The notes: generated from the letters alone by a model not told the origin. 38,024 bases of DNA from UBA5070 sp035604215 (GCA_035604215.1 DATNIW010000024.1:1-38024); one strand, 5' to 3'; shown: positions 25,025 to 34,036, numbered from the stretch's first letter. Numbers and translations: made by a program.

Positions 25025-26618
25025 TCTCCTGCCCTTCCTGGGCCCGATCCTCCTGCTTGTGCTGGGCGCGCTAGCCACCCTGGTGGCCGAGCCCCTCCTC
25101 TCCCGCGCGGACAAGCACCGCGTTCTTCCCTGGATCGGCATCGTTTCCACGGGCCTCGCGGCGGTGGCTCTCGCCTTCACGAAGTCCGGTCATCTGTGGG
25201 GCATCCTGGCCATCGAACCCACCCGCGCCGGTCTGGTCCTGGTGCTCCTGGCCGTGCTGGCCCTGGGGCTCGCGGCCCTCCAGCGCAACCTGGACTCGGA
25301 CGACTTTCCCGGCGGCGAACCCTACGCGCTGATGCAGCTGGCCGCCGTGGGCCTCCTGCTGATGGTGATGGCTTCGCAGACCATCGCGCTGTTCCTGGGC
25401 ATGGAGCTCGCCAGCCTTTCCATCTATCCGCTGGTGGGGTGTCGGCGGGACCGGTCGGAATCCGCCGAGGCGGTGCTCAAGTACTTCGCCCAAGGCGCGG
25501 TGTTCTCGGCCATCTTCCTCTACGGCGCGGCGCTGTCGTACGGGGCCACCGGCACCGTCTTCCTGGCCGCGAACGTCCTGCCCGGACGGGAGACGGTCCA
25601 GATGCTCGGCTTCCTGCTCATGGCGGTGGGGCTGCTGTTCAAGATCGGTGCGGCGCCCTTCCATTTCTGGAGTCCGGATGCCTACGCCGGTGCGCCGTCG
25701 GGCGTCACCGCCTTCATGGCGGGTGCGGTCAAGATCGGTGCCGTGGCGGCGCTGGGGAACCTGTGGATCGGGCATCTCGTGTCGCTCTCCGCGTTTCCTT
25801 CCTACATGGTCGGAACGGCCGCGGGAGCCCATTTTCCGCCCATCTCGCTCGGGCTCCAGGTCTTCTCGCGGATCCTGCAGACCATCTTCCAGGTGCGCAG
25901 GGGACTCTCCGTGGCGGGCTTCATCGGATTTGCCTTGACCATCTTCGGCGCCACGGCGATCCTCTCCATCGCGATCGGTTCGCTTTCGCTCCTGGGCCAG
26001 ACCTCGGTGCGACGGCTCGTCGCCTTTTCGGGGGTAGCCAACGCGGGCTTCCTGGTCGTCGGATTCCTGTTGCCGGGCCTCTTCATCGCCAACATCCTCC
26101 TGACCCCGACCCTCTACTATCTGGCCGCCTACGCCTTGGCCGCCGCCGGAACCATGGCGGGAATCGCGGCGTTGACCGGCCCCGGGGACGGTGGCGACCA
26201 CACCTCCTCGCTGACGGGCGCCGCCCGCAAAAGGCCGCTGATCGGCTTGTCCACGACCGTGCTTCTCGCTTCCCTGGCAGGTCTTCCCCCCACGGCCGGC
26301 TTCGTCGCCAAGTTCCAGATCCTGTCCCAACTGTTCCTCAACGCGAGCCTGGATCCCGCGATCCTGCAGAGGATCCTGCCTCCCGCCCTCCAGCACCTCT
26401 CCCAGGGATGGCTCCTCGCCGTCCCCATCGGGGCATTCGCGTTCGCGATCGTGGCCGCGGCGGGCTACTTCAAGCTCGCGGTGGCGCTCTGGACCGATCC
26501 CGTTCCCAACTCCAGGGAGCCCGAGCCCGTTCCGGTCCTGCTCGGGTGGGCCGTACCGCTCGCGGCCCTGGCCGTGGTTGCCCTCGCGATCTTCCCCAGG
26601 GCGCTGTTCGGGGGATAA
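25008..26618 (+). CDS. nuoN: NADH-quinone oxidoreductase subunit N, antiporter-like
   Basis: The 536-residue last gene of the operon encodes the third antiporter-like subunit. Signatures are FLGMELASLSIYPLVG with its Glu, FKIGAAPFHFWSPDAYAGAP, and TSVRRLVAFSGVANAGF. Two ATGs are possible: 24999 and 25008. I prefer 25008 because GGAGG (24994-24998) is then 9 bases away; for 24999 it would touch the start. It overlaps nuoM by 17 bases. A segment around residues 265-300 (AHFPPISLGLQVFSRILQT) is longer than in many NuoN and may be a lineage insertion. The stop lies 5 bases from the convergent phosphatase gene. Confidence 0.94.
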   Translation: MLQVADLLPFLGPILLLVLGALATLVAEPLLSRADKHRVLPWIGIVSTGLAAVALAFTKSGHLWGILAIEPTRAGLVLVLLAVLALGLAALQRNLDSDDFPGGEPYALMQLAAVGLLLMVMASQTIALFLGMELASLSIYPLVGCRRDRSESAEAVLKYFAQGAVFSAIFLYGAALSYGATGTVFLAANVLPGRETVQMLGFLLMAVGLLFKIGAAPFHFWSPDAYAGAPSGVTAFMAGAVKIGAVAALGNLWIGHLVSLSAFPSYMVGTAAGAHFPPISLGLQVFSRILQTIFQVRRGLSVAGFIGFALTIFGATAILSIAIGSLSLLGQTSVRRLVAFSGVANAGFLVVGFLLPGLFIANILLTPTLYYLAAYALAAAGTMAGIAALTGPGDGGDHTSSLTGAARKRPLIGLSTTVLLASLAGLPPTAGFVAKFQILSQLFLNASLDPAILQRILPPALQHLSQGWLLAVPIGAFAFAIVAAAGYFKLAVALWTDPVPNSREPEPVPVLLGWAVPLAALAVVALAIFPRALFGG

Positions 26619-26633
26619 AGGCCCTACAGCGCC
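26600..26633. terminator. Bidirectional hairpin between convergent nuoN and phosphatase genes
   Basis: GGCGCTGT (26600-26607) pairs perfectly with ACAGCGCC (26626-26633) around an 18-base loop that contains both stop regions. There is no T-run, so termination strength is uncertain. Confidence 0.4.
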
Positions 26634-27604
26634 TGCCTGCCGTCCGGGTAGATGGCCGTGGCGGTTCCGTCGGGCAGGATCTCCAGCGCGGCAAGCCGCG
26701 CCCCGTAGGCCTTCCCGATGCCGACGTCGATGCAAAGCAGACGACCCGAAGCCTTGGACAGGATATGTCCTGCCGACCGGGGCTCCACCAGGAACGTCGG
26801 GGTGTGACCCACCACCATCCGGTCCAGCGACCAGTTCCCCAGGGTCTCGTCGAGCTCGGCGGCCAGGTCGCGCTCGGCCTTGCGAAGCGCGATCCGGTAC
26901 CAGTGGGGGCCGTCTTCCGCCACCGCCGGGTTGCGCGGGTCCAGCTCGAAGTAGGGGACGCAGCGCGTCAGCTCCGACCGGATCCTGTCCTCCAGCTCCT
27001 CGGGCATCCAGATGGAATAGCGCGGATGCACGCCTCCGTGCACGAACAGGGTCTTGCCCACGATGAAAAGGGTCGGTCGGCGCAGAAGCCATCGGCCCAC
27101 CATTCCGCTGGGAGCCATGGCCCTTCGGAACTCGAGCCAGCCCAGGGGCTCCTCCTGCAGTCGTGAAACATCCAGCATGGCGGCGTTTCGATGGCTGTCG
27201 CCGGTCCCCGGAGAGGGAAGAGTCGCGAGATTCTCCCGGAGTTCCCTCTGGTCGAATTCCGAGGCCGGCGCGAAGTCGCGGTACTCCTCCAGGGTGGTGT
27301 AGGAATGGATGTGGTGCATGGACAGCGCCTCGTGGTTGCCCAGCAGGAATTCCAACCGGCCGCCCGCGGCTTCGGCCTCGCGCATCAGCCGCCGGATCCA
27401 CAGGTAGATCCGCTTGGGGTAGCCCCCGCGACCCACGACGTCGCCGGTCATCACCAGCGTCGCGTCCCCGCCCGTCCAGGTCCCTTTCCGATCCAGAAGG
27501 CCCGCGACACGCAAGATCTGGACCCATCCTTCGAAATTGCCGTGCACGTCTCCGACCGCCACGAGACGGCTGGTGTGCGGGTGGCGGCAGGCGACCTTGG
27601 GTTC
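26624..27604 (-). CDS. Calcineurin-like (PPP family) phosphoesterase, Shelph-like
   Basis: With the start at 27604 the protein has 326 residues; an ATG at 27625 would add seven. The metal-binding signatures are in order: GDVHGN at 19-24, GDVVGRG at 55-61, GNHEA at 90-94, VHGGVHPRY and GHTP toward the C-terminus. This is the layout of PPP-type serine/threonine or dinucleotide phosphatases, close to the Shewanella-like group with MHHIHSY after the NHE motif. One deviation: the usual Asp of GDxxDRG is Gly here. The start at 27604 has GGGAG 11 bases upstream, a loose spacing. It is divergent from argA and convergent with nuoN, with no shared pathway apparent. The substrate is not predictable. Confidence 0.8.
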   Translation of the reverse strand, partial: EPKVACRHPHTSRLVAVGDVHGNFEGWVQILRVAGLLDRKGTWTGGDATLVMTGDVVGRGGYPKRIYLWIRRLMREAEAAGGRLEFLLGNHEALSMHHIHSYTTLEEYRDFAPASEFDQRELRENLATLPSPGTGDSHRNAAMLDVSRLQEEPLGWLEFRRAMAPSGMVGRWLLRRPTLFIVGKTLFVHGGVHPRYSIWMPEELEDRIRSELTRCVPYFELDPRNPAVAEDGPHWYRIALRKAERDLAAELDETLGNWSLDRMVVGHTPTFLVEPRSAGHILSKASGRLLCIDVGIGKAYGARLAALEILPDGTATAIYPDGRQAL

Positions 27605-27656
27605 CATCGGGGTCCAGTCTCCCATAATCGCGATCGGGAATGCAAATTCCGACCGT
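27605..27656. promoter_or_regulatory. Short divergent promoter region between the phosphatase gene and argA
   Basis: Only 52 bases separate the two starts. CATAAT (27623-27628) is a fair -10 box for argA; TG-C-AAATT just before the ATG (27641-27648) is an alternative that would give an almost leaderless argA message. No Shine-Dalgarno sequence precedes the argA ATG. Confidence 0.3.
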
Positions 27657-28991
27657 ATGTCCATCGAACTCCACGAGCAGGAAGCCGTCCCCATCCTCCG
27701 CGAGGCGTTGGGCTACGTCGCCCGGTACCGGGGCGAGGTCTTCGTGATCAAGATCGAGAGCGGACTTCTGGACGCACCGGTCTTTCCGGCCCTCCTGCGC
27801 GACATCGCCTCCCTGCACCGGATGGGCATCCGGGTGGTGGTGGTGCCGGGATCGCGCCGGCAGATCGACGCGGTCCTGAAGACCTGGGAAGTGGAAGCCC
27901 GGATGGTGGATGGCGTGCGGGTGACCACCGACGAGGCGCTTCCCTTCGTGACTTTGGCGGCCTTCGACGTCTGCAACCGGATCATGAGCCTGCTCGCGGA
28001 ATCCGGGGTCAACGCCTTGATCGGGAATTGGGTGAAGGCCAGGGGGCTGGGCGTGTTGGACGGGGTCGATTTCCAACTCACCGGCAGCGTCCAGAGCCTG
28101 CGCACGGAGATCCTCCGGCAACTGATGGGCCAGGAATTCGTGCCCATCGTTCCCAACATCGGCTGGAATTCGGCGGGCCACCCGTACAACGTGAGCTCCA
28201 CCCAGCTCGCCATGGAGTTGGCGGTCCAGCTGGGCGCCTCAAAGCTGTTCTTCCTTTCCGACGAGAAGCCCCGGATCGGAGAGGGATTGGACCTCCCTCC
28301 GGAGGTCGGGGTGCGGGACGACGGCATGCTCTCCAGCCTGAACCTCGCCCAGGTGGAAACCCTCCTTTCGGCGAACGGAGAGCGGATCGGCCAGCCCTAC
28401 CGGGACTACCTGTCGCGCGCGCTGGAGGCCTGTCGCAAGGGGGTGCGGCGCACGCACATCGTGGACGGCATGGAGGACGGGGCCCTGTTGGGCGAGGTCT
28501 TCAGCCAGAACGGCCAAGGCACCATGGTCTTCGCCAACGAATACGACCACATCCGCCGGGCGGAGGTCTCCGACGTCCGGGAGATCCTGCGCATCCAGGA
28601 GCCCTACGTGGCCCAGGGCCAGCTACTTGCCCGCAAGGCGGAGCAGGTGGAGGCGAAGATCGGGGACTACGTGGTCTACGAGGTGGACGGGTTCGTGCAG
28701 GGGAGCGCGGCCCTGCACCCCTTTTCCGACGGCTCGGCGGAGGTGGCCGCGGTTGCGGTTTCCGAGCATCTGCGGCGTTGGGGCATCGGGAGGAAGGTGG
28801 TCCAGTTCCTGATCGAAAAGGCCCATCGCAGCGGATTCGACCGGGTCTTCCTGCTGACCACCCAGACCTCGGACTGGTTCGCCGACCTGGGGTTCGTGCG
28901 CGGGGATGTGGGCGACTTGCCACCCGAAAAGGTGGATGTCTACGACCACAAGCGCGGGAGCATGATCTTCGTGCGGGTGCTGCGGAGATAG
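27657..28991 (+). CDS. argA: Amino-acid N-acetyltransferase (N-acetylglutamate synthase), ArgA type
   Basis: The 444-residue protein makes N-acetylglutamate, the first step of arginine synthesis. Residues about 15-290 are an amino-acid-kinase fold: EVFVIKIESGLLD, a VVVVPGSRRQID loop, and IVPNIGWNS. Residues about 300-440 are a GNAT acetyltransferase: VEDG-type strand VYEVDGFVQGSAALH, VAAVAVSEHLRRWGIGRKV as the acetyl-CoA loop, and LLTTQTSDWFADLGF. This two-domain order is that of ArgA; kinase-only ArgB lacks the second part. I chose ATG 27657 because homology starts there, although the frame continues upstream over the divergent gene. No other arginine gene is in the window. Confidence 0.9.
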   Translation: MSIELHEQEAVPILREALGYVARYRGEVFVIKIESGLLDAPVFPALLRDIASLHRMGIRVVVVPGSRRQIDAVLKTWEVEARMVDGVRVTTDEALPFVTLAAFDVCNRIMSLLAESGVNALIGNWVKARGLGVLDGVDFQLTGSVQSLRTEILRQLMGQEFVPIVPNIGWNSAGHPYNVSSTQLAMELAVQLGASKLFFLSDEKPRIGEGLDLPPEVGVRDDGMLSSLNLAQVETLLSANGERIGQPYRDYLSRALEACRKGVRRTHIVDGMEDGALLGEVFSQNGQGTMVFANEYDHIRRAEVSDVREILRIQEPYVAQGQLLARKAEQVEAKIGDYVVYEVDGFVQGSAALHPFSDGSAEVAAVAVSEHLRRWGIGRKVVQFLIEKAHRSGFDRVFLLTTQTSDWFADLGFVRGDVGDLPPEKVDVYDHKRGSMIFVRVLRR

Positions 28992-29022
28992 CTTTTCCCT
29001 CGCAAGTTCAGGAATTGCATGG

Positions 29023-29057
29023 TATTATGAAGATTCAGACACTCGGTTCCTCAGGAG
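29023..29057 (+). promoter_or_regulatory. Promoter and ribosome binding site of the outer-membrane protein gene
   Basis: TATTAT (29023-29028) is a good -10 box in a locally AT-rich patch; the -35 is unclear. AGGAG (29053-29057) stands 7 bases before the ATG at 29065. Confidence 0.5.
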
Positions 29058-29064
29058 AACTCGC

Positions 29065-30009
29065 ATGCGCATCCGCCTGACTTCCGGACTTCTCACACCT
29101 CTAGCCATGGCTGGTGCAGTGCTTTGCACCCTGCCTTCCAGCGCTCGCGCCTGGGATGAAGATCGCATCCAAAGCCAGATCCAGCCTTATTTCGGGGTCT
29201 GGACCGGCATGTACTTGGTGAACCACAAGGATCTGGACAACCTCGTTTCCATCGACAATACCAGCTTGGGAAGCAGCTTCTTCTCGTCGGCGCTACCCGC
29301 CGTCGGTGGCAGCATGGGTGTCGCCTACGGGCGCGTGCACGTGGGTCTGAACGGCGGCTACCAACTGGTGGACGGGGGGCAGTTCCCCTATACGGTGACG
29401 GAAAGCAACGGGAACGACAAGGTGACATGGAAGCCGCTCGTATCCTCGTACAACTACCAGTACCAGGTCATCCCGGTGGACGTGAACGTGGACGTGGCGC
29501 TGCTGCCCAATGAAACGCCGGTGAATCTGCTGGTGGGAGGGTCCGTGGGCATCGGCTTCGTGGGGATGGAACTTCCCATCTACCAGTTGGCCAGCATGAC
29601 GGACTCCGCGCACATCAAGGTCACGGATTTCAACAACGATTGGAACTGGGACAACTACCTGCTGGCCACGGCCTATCTGGGCGCCCGGATCAACCTGGCC
29701 AAGCGCCTGAACCTGGAAGTCCAGGTGGGCTGGCGCTTCCTCAAGTCCAGCGAAGTCTACATGGGCAACAACACGCGGTTGGTCCAATCGAAATCCACGA
29801 CCTACAACGACACCACCGGCATCGGCTCGTCTTCGGGAGACACCGCCCAGATCCCCATCGATCTTTCCGACGCCTACGTCCGCGCCGACATCCGGTGGAC
29901 CTTCGCATCCAAGGAAATGGACGACGAGGACCGCGCCTCGGATCGCGTGCGGCGCATGCACGACATCCTCGCCATGATGCCCAGCAGCGTCAAGTCCCCC
30001 CGGGACTGA
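29065..30009 (+). CDS. Probable outer-membrane beta-barrel protein
   Basis: The 314-residue protein has a signal peptide: basic start MRIRL, hydrophobic LLTPLAMAGAVLCTL and a likely cleavage at ARA-WD near residues 28-29. The mature part alternates aromatic and polar residues in many short strands (IQPYFGVWTGMYLV, RVHVGLNGGYQLV, YQYQVIPVDVNVDVALL, INLAKRLNLEVQVGWRFL), the pattern of small porin-like barrels. Glycine-rich turns such as GGSVGIGFVGME fit an OmpA-like transmembrane fold. The final stretch is charged (KEMDDEDRASDRVRRMHD), which is not the usual closing aromatic strand, so the tail lies in the periplasm. The specific function is unknown. It has its own promoter and a strong terminator, so it is transcribed alone. 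Confidence 0.7.
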   Translation: MRIRLTSGLLTPLAMAGAVLCTLPSSARAWDEDRIQSQIQPYFGVWTGMYLVNHKDLDNLVSIDNTSLGSSFFSSALPAVGGSMGVAYGRVHVGLNGGYQLVDGGQFPYTVTESNGNDKVTWKPLVSSYNYQYQVIPVDVNVDVALLPNETPVNLLVGGSVGIGFVGMELPIYQLASMTDSAHIKVTDFNNDWNWDNYLLATAYLGARINLAKRLNLEVQVGWRFLKSSEVYMGNNTRLVQSKSTTYNDTTGIGSSSGDTAQIPIDLSDAYVRADIRWTFASKEMDDEDRASDRVRRMHDILAMMPSSVKSPRD

Positions 30010-30028
30010 TCCGGATAGACATCCCGCC

Positions 30029-30072
30029 AGCCCGGTTCCGCCTGCCGCCAAAAGGGGGAATTGGGCTTTTTT
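30029..30072 (+). terminator. Rho-independent terminator after the outer-membrane protein gene
   Basis: AGCCCGGTTCC (30029-30039) pairs with GGAATTGGGCT (30057-30067) over 11 positions, two of them G-U, followed by TTTTT. It is the clearest intrinsic terminator in the window. TATGTT (30074-30079) just behind it may be the -10 box of purM. Confidence 0.85.
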
Positions 30073-30112
30073 GTATGTTGGTTTCCCTTTTTTCCGAGGA
30101 AGCTCCGACACC

Positions 30113-31135
30113 ATGAACTACGCCGAAGCCGGGGTCAGCCTCGACCGCTCCGACAAGGTCAAGAACAACATCGCCGCCGCCGTGAAAAGCACCTTCGGCC
30201 CCCGCGTCATGGGTGGATTCGGAGGATTCGGTGGGTGTTTCGACGCCCGGAACCTGGGCATCGAGCCCGTCCTGGTCTCCAGCTGCGACGGCGTGGGCAC
30301 CAAGCTCAAGCTCGCCTTCCAATCGGGGATCCACAACACGGTGGGCCAGGACATCGTCAACCACTGCGTGGACGACATCCTGGTGCAGGGTGCCAAGCCC
30401 CTGTTCTTCCTGGACTACATCGCCACCGGCCGCCTCCAGGACGGGGTGGTCGAGGGAATCGTCGACGGCGTGGCCAAGGCCTGCCGCGAAAACGGCGCCT
30501 CCCTCGTGGGAGGCGAGACCGCGGAAATGCCGGGCTTCTACCCCGACGGGGAATACGACCTCGCGGGATACATCGTGGGCGTGGTGGAGAAGGAAAACCT
30601 GCTGGACGGTTCCCGGATCCGTCCGGGAAACACCATCCTGGCGCTGGCGAGTTCGGGCCTGCACACCAACGGGTACTCGCTCGCGCGGAAGGTCTTCTTC
30701 GACAAGGCGGGACTTGGGCTGGATGCCCGGTTGGACGGGCTCAACGGCACCCTGCGCGAGGCTCTGATGGCCCCGCACCGATCCTATCTCAAGGCGCTCC
30801 ATCCACTGATCGAGGAGAAGGCGGTCAACGGCCTGGTGCACCTGACGGGCGGGGGGTTCCAGGGGAACATCCCACGCGTGATACCCAACGACACGGACGC
30901 CGTCATCGACCGCCGCACCTGGGAGGTGCCGGCCCTGTTCCGCCAGATCGCCGGACTCGGCGAGATCGATCGCGACGAGATGGACAGGGCCTTCAACATG
31001 GGCCTGGGCATGCTGGTGGTCGTCGATGCCGATCGCGCCGACGAGCTGAGGAACAGACTCGAGGAATCGGGCGAGACCGTGCATTCCGTGGGCCGGATCG
31101 AGAAGGGCTCGCGTACCGTGCGACTCCTGGGCTGA
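30113..31135 (+). CDS. purM: Phosphoribosylformylglycinamidine cyclo-ligase (AIR synthetase)
   Basis: The 340-residue enzyme closes the imidazole ring of AIR in purine synthesis using ATP. Family signatures are intact: CDGVGTKLKLA near residue 60, VNHCVDDILVQGAKPLFFLDY at about 83-103, and GGETAEMPGFYPDGEYD near 133-149. The C-terminal LTGGGFQGNIPR is the second ATP-site loop. The length is normal. I took the ATG at 30113, since GAGGA lies upstream and the family begins YAEAGV there; a GTG-like start inside the terminator is unlikely. cysS follows 5 bases after the stop, so the two are one unit. purL of the same pathway lies 3 kb away on the other strand. Confidence 0.97.
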   Translation: MNYAEAGVSLDRSDKVKNNIAAAVKSTFGPRVMGGFGGFGGCFDARNLGIEPVLVSSCDGVGTKLKLAFQSGIHNTVGQDIVNHCVDDILVQGAKPLFFLDYIATGRLQDGVVEGIVDGVAKACRENGASLVGGETAEMPGFYPDGEYDLAGYIVGVVEKENLLDGSRIRPGNTILALASSGLHTNGYSLARKVFFDKAGLGLDARLDGLNGTLREALMAPHRSYLKALHPLIEEKAVNGLVHLTGGGFQGNIPRVIPNDTDAVIDRRTWEVPALFRQIAGLGEIDRDEMDRAFNMGLGMLVVVDADRADELRNRLEESGETVHSVGRIEKGSRTVRLLG

Positions 31136-31140
31136 GTCCC

Positions 31141-32589
31141 GTGAAGCTGTGGCTGTTCAACACGCTGGGGAGGCGACTGGAGGAATTCCGGTCCCTCGAG
31201 CCCGGCCGGGTGGGGATGTACTGCTGCGGGCCCACCGTCTACCATTACGCCCACATCGGAAATCTGCGGACGTACGTCAACGAAGACTTCCTGAGGCGTG
31301 CGCTGGAGTACGCGGGGTACCGCGTCAACCACGTGGTGAACATCACCGACGTGGGGCACCTGACGTCCGACGCCGACGAAGGCGACGACAAGATGGAGAA
31401 GGGTGCCGCCCGCGAGGGACGGACGGTCTGGGAGATCGCCGAACATTACACTCAGGCGTTCTTCCTCGATTGGGAACGGCTGAACCTGCTGCAGCCCACG
31501 CATTGGCCGCGCGCGACCAGGTACATCTCCCAGCAGATCGAACTCGTGCGGGAGCTGGAAGAGCGGGGATTCACCTACCGCACCGGCGACGGCATCTACT
31601 TCGACACCGGAAGGTTCCCGCGATACGGTGACTTCGCCGGGATCCAGACGGACCAGTTGCTGGCCGGAGCGCGGGTGGATGTCGGGCAGAAGCGCCACCC
31701 CACGGACTTCGCCCTCTGGAAATTCAGTCCCGCGGGAGCGCATCGGGCCATGGAGTGGGAGAGTCCCTGGGGAACGGGATTTCCCGGGTGGCACGTGGAG
31801 TGCAGCGCCATGGGCATGGCCCTGATCGGACGCACGCTGGACATCCACTGCGGCGGGACCGACCACATCCGCGTCCACCACACCAACGAGATCGCCCAGA
31901 GCGAATGCGCCCACGACGGCCAGATCCTCGCCCGCTACTGGATCCACAACGAGTTCCTGAAGACGGAATCCGACGGCAAGATGAGCAAGTCGTCCGGCGA
32001 GTTCCTGACGCTCCAGCTCCTGGTGGACAGGGGCTTCCACCCGTTGGATTTCCGCTGGTTCTGCGCCACGGCGCAATACCGCAAGTTCCTGACTTTCTCC
32101 TGGGCGAACATGGAGGCGTCGCGCGACGGCCACCGCGCGTTCCGGCGCCGCGTGGAGCCTCTCCTGTCCGCGTGGAACGCTGTCCGTGCCGGCGAACTGG
32201 ATTCTCCCCACGTCGACTCGCCGGCGGAGAAGGCCTGGCGGGACCGATTCGAGGAGGCCATCGGCCAGGATCTGAACGTTCCCAAGTCCCTGGGGGTGGC
32301 CCAGAGCCTTTCCCGCGACACCACTCTCCCGGAATCCGCTCGCGGCAGGATCCTGTCCGATTGGGACCGGATCCTGGGTCTGGATCTCTCCGAGCCGATT
32401 CCGGATCCGGTCCCCGCAGACGCGGGCGCGGAGCTATCGGGCTGGGTCGCGGCGAAGCTCGCCGAACGCGAATCGGCGCGGGCGCGGAAGGATTGGGAGG
32501 CCTCGGACAGGATCCGGGCGGAACTTTCGACGCGGAAGGTGGTCGTCAAGGACACGGCGGAGGGCGCCGTCTGGTCCGTGGAGGCGTGA
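31141..32589 (+). CDS. cysS: Cysteinyl-tRNA synthetase
   Basis: The 482-residue class I synthetase charges tRNA-Cys. The zinc- and ATP-site motif is CCGPTVYHYAHIGN: Cys28-Cys29 with HIGN at 38-41. The second signature KMSKS is at 280-284. Zinc ligands appear in GWHVECSAM and CGGTDHIRVHH. The C-terminal helical region (about 330-480) binds the tRNA. The start is GTG 31141, 5 bases after purM; the frame runs on upstream over purM but is not coding there. The length and order are normal for bacterial CysRS. Confidence 0.96.
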   Translation: MKLWLFNTLGRRLEEFRSLEPGRVGMYCCGPTVYHYAHIGNLRTYVNEDFLRRALEYAGYRVNHVVNITDVGHLTSDADEGDDKMEKGAAREGRTVWEIAEHYTQAFFLDWERLNLLQPTHWPRATRYISQQIELVRELEERGFTYRTGDGIYFDTGRFPRYGDFAGIQTDQLLAGARVDVGQKRHPTDFALWKFSPAGAHRAMEWESPWGTGFPGWHVECSAMGMALIGRTLDIHCGGTDHIRVHHTNEIAQSECAHDGQILARYWIHNEFLKTESDGKMSKSSGEFLTLQLLVDRGFHPLDFRWFCATAQYRKFLTFSWANMEASRDGHRAFRRRVEPLLSAWNAVRAGELDSPHVDSPAEKAWRDRFEEAIGQDLNVPKSLGVAQSLSRDTTLPESARGRILSDWDRILGLDLSEPIPDPVPADAGAELSGWVAAKLAERESARARKDWEASDRIRAELSTRKVVVKDTAEGAVWSVEA

Positions 32590-32616
32590 GGGTCGGGGCC
32601 GAACCGCCCCGCACCC
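32590..32616. terminator. Bidirectional hairpin between cysS and the convergent 454-residue gene
   Basis: GGGT-C-GGGGC (32590-32599) pairs with GCCCC-GC-ACCC (32606-32616) around a 6-base loop, with one small bulge. There is no T-run. It lies directly behind the cysS stop and 7 bases before the stop of the opposing gene. Confidence 0.45.
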
Positions 32617-32623
32617 GATCCCG

Positions 32624-33988
32624 CTATTCCTCGGTGAACTCCACCAGGCTCTTCGATTCCAGGCCGAACCGTCCCTTCTCGTCCTTCACGATCCGGATTC
32701 CCTCGAGCCGGTTCTCCAGCCGGTCCGCCAGGATCCGGATCCTGCTCTCGAGGTTCGGGTTCAAGGGGTCCAGTCCGAGGTCGGGATCGCGTCGGAACTC
32801 GCGGTGCTCGAAGACGGTCCTCCCCGTCAGGGTGTGGGCCATCAGGACCTTCTGGAGGATCTTCGCCGGCACGCCGCGGAGCAGGTGCTCGCCGTTGCAG
32901 GACATCGTGGCGTCCTGGCGGTGGAACACGAACGACAATTTCCGCCTGAATTGCCCGAGGAGTTCGTCCTGCCTTTCGGCGGCCGTGTCGCCGGGCGGGT
33001 CGGTGCTCGGGGACATCGCCTCCTGGATGAGCTGGGCCAGCCCCTCCTCCACGGGACGGGAGGGCCGTTCCGACCAGCGGAGCCGGAGGATGTAGCACAG
33101 GGATCCGTAGACGGCGCCGCGCTTCAGCACCCTTCGGCGGCGGGCGGGGCACTCGACGTCCTCCAGGACCTCCTGCACCGGATGGTCGGGGACTTCCCGG
33201 AGGGCGTCCGGATCCAACCCCTGGCGGCCCAACCAGTCCCGGAAGGAGACGGCACGGCTGACGGGCCTCCCGTCCAGGCTCCAGCCGTCGTCCAGCCGGA
33301 CGGGATGCAACCCGCGGGGGACCGCTTCCAGGACCTGCGGAATGCCGCGCACCTCGCACATGCACCCGACCTCCTCGAAGGGCGCGGCGCCGAGGCGTTC
33401 CGGGGACCGTTCCAGTTGCAGTCCGAGCCAGATTTCGGCGTCGTAGCCGGGATAGCGTCCCGTGAAGTCCCTGTCGTGCACCTGGAGCACCCAGCCTTCG
33501 CTCCCCCGCTCCGACCTGGCGTGGTGGATCAGCCGGGTCAGGATGGAGGGGGCCACAACCTTGAGGGAGGCGTCGAGCACCTCGAGGATGGTGTGGTGCA
33601 GGTCTCGGGTCCTCACCAACTGGAACAGGATCCTCCCCGCCAGCACCAGGGTGCCGCGCGCGGAGAGCACCGTGCCCCGCTGCCGGTGGAGGACGTTCTC
33701 CCGCACGAACGGGACGAAGTCCAATTCGCGATGGAGGCAGAATGCCTCCACGGAGTCGAGCACCCGCAGCTGGTAGTCGAGAGGGGTCAGGGACCTTTCT
33801 TCCCAGAGGTACTCGAAGAGTTCCGCTCCCGTCAGCGGGGCACCGAGGGATTCAAGAGGGTGCCCCAGCCAGAATTCGCGCGCCAGATCCGGCCCCCCGG
33901 TCAGCAGCAAGGCGCGGTGCAGGGAACGGAGCGACGCGTTCCATACGAGGCTTGTGCCCGGCTCGAAGGTGAGGGATCGATCAGACAC
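32624..33988 (-). CDS. Unrecognised 454-residue cytoplasmic protein with a possible winged-helix C-terminus
   Basis: I recognise no family. The start is GTG at 33988, read as SDRSLTFEPGTSLVWN; a TAGTCT box lies 9 bases upstream with no ribosome binding site. There is no signal peptide or membrane helix. The first 150 residues are leucine-rich helices (LRSLHRALLLTGG, LTPLDYQLRVLDSVEAFCLHREL). The middle part holds mixed strands and a Cys pair (CMCEVRGIPQ), with a further Cys in DVECPARRRR. Residues about 365-450 (GEHLLRGVPAKILQKVL, then NPNLESRIRILADRLENRLEGIRIVKDEKGRFGLES) resemble the winged helix of OmpR-type regulators, where the last loop is often GRGY-like. A DNA-binding or regulatory role is only a guess. 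It follows the purL unit on the same strand. Confidence 0.6.
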   Translation of the reverse strand: MSDRSLTFEPGTSLVWNASLRSLHRALLLTGGPDLAREFWLGHPLESLGAPLTGAELFEYLWEERSLTPLDYQLRVLDSVEAFCLHRELDFVPFVRENVLHRQRGTVLSARGTLVLAGRILFQLVRTRDLHHTILEVLDASLKVVAPSILTRLIHHARSERGSEGWVLQVHDRDFTGRYPGYDAEIWLGLQLERSPERLGAAPFEEVGCMCEVRGIPQVLEAVPRGLHPVRLDDGWSLDGRPVSRAVSFRDWLGRQGLDPDALREVPDHPVQEVLEDVECPARRRRVLKRGAVYGSLCYILRLRWSERPSRPVEEGLAQLIQEAMSPSTDPPGDTAAERQDELLGQFRRKLSFVFHRQDATMSCNGEHLLRGVPAKILQKVLMAHTLTGRTVFEHREFRRDPDLGLDPLNPNLESRIRILADRLENRLEGIRIVKDEKGRFGLESKSLVEFTEE

Positions 33989-33997
33989 GTCGACAAA

Positions 33998-34003
33998 AGA
34001 CTA
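33998..34003 (-). promoter_or_regulatory. Putative -10 box TAGTCT for the 454-residue gene
   Basis: TAGTCT on the minus strand ends 9 bases before the GTG at 33988, with TTTGTCGAC between and no Shine-Dalgarno sequence, as in the other leaderless-type starts of this window. Confidence 0.35.
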
Positions 34004-34036
34004 CTTCACCCGGTGAGAGGGCGGAACCCGATCCGA

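Noticed and set aside
25071..28181. A 1036-residue minus-strand frame across nuoN, the phosphatase gene and argA
   Set aside because: It is a GC-shadow frame: low-complexity Gly/Arg/Asp/Gln composition, no domain, and it overlies three well-supported genes.
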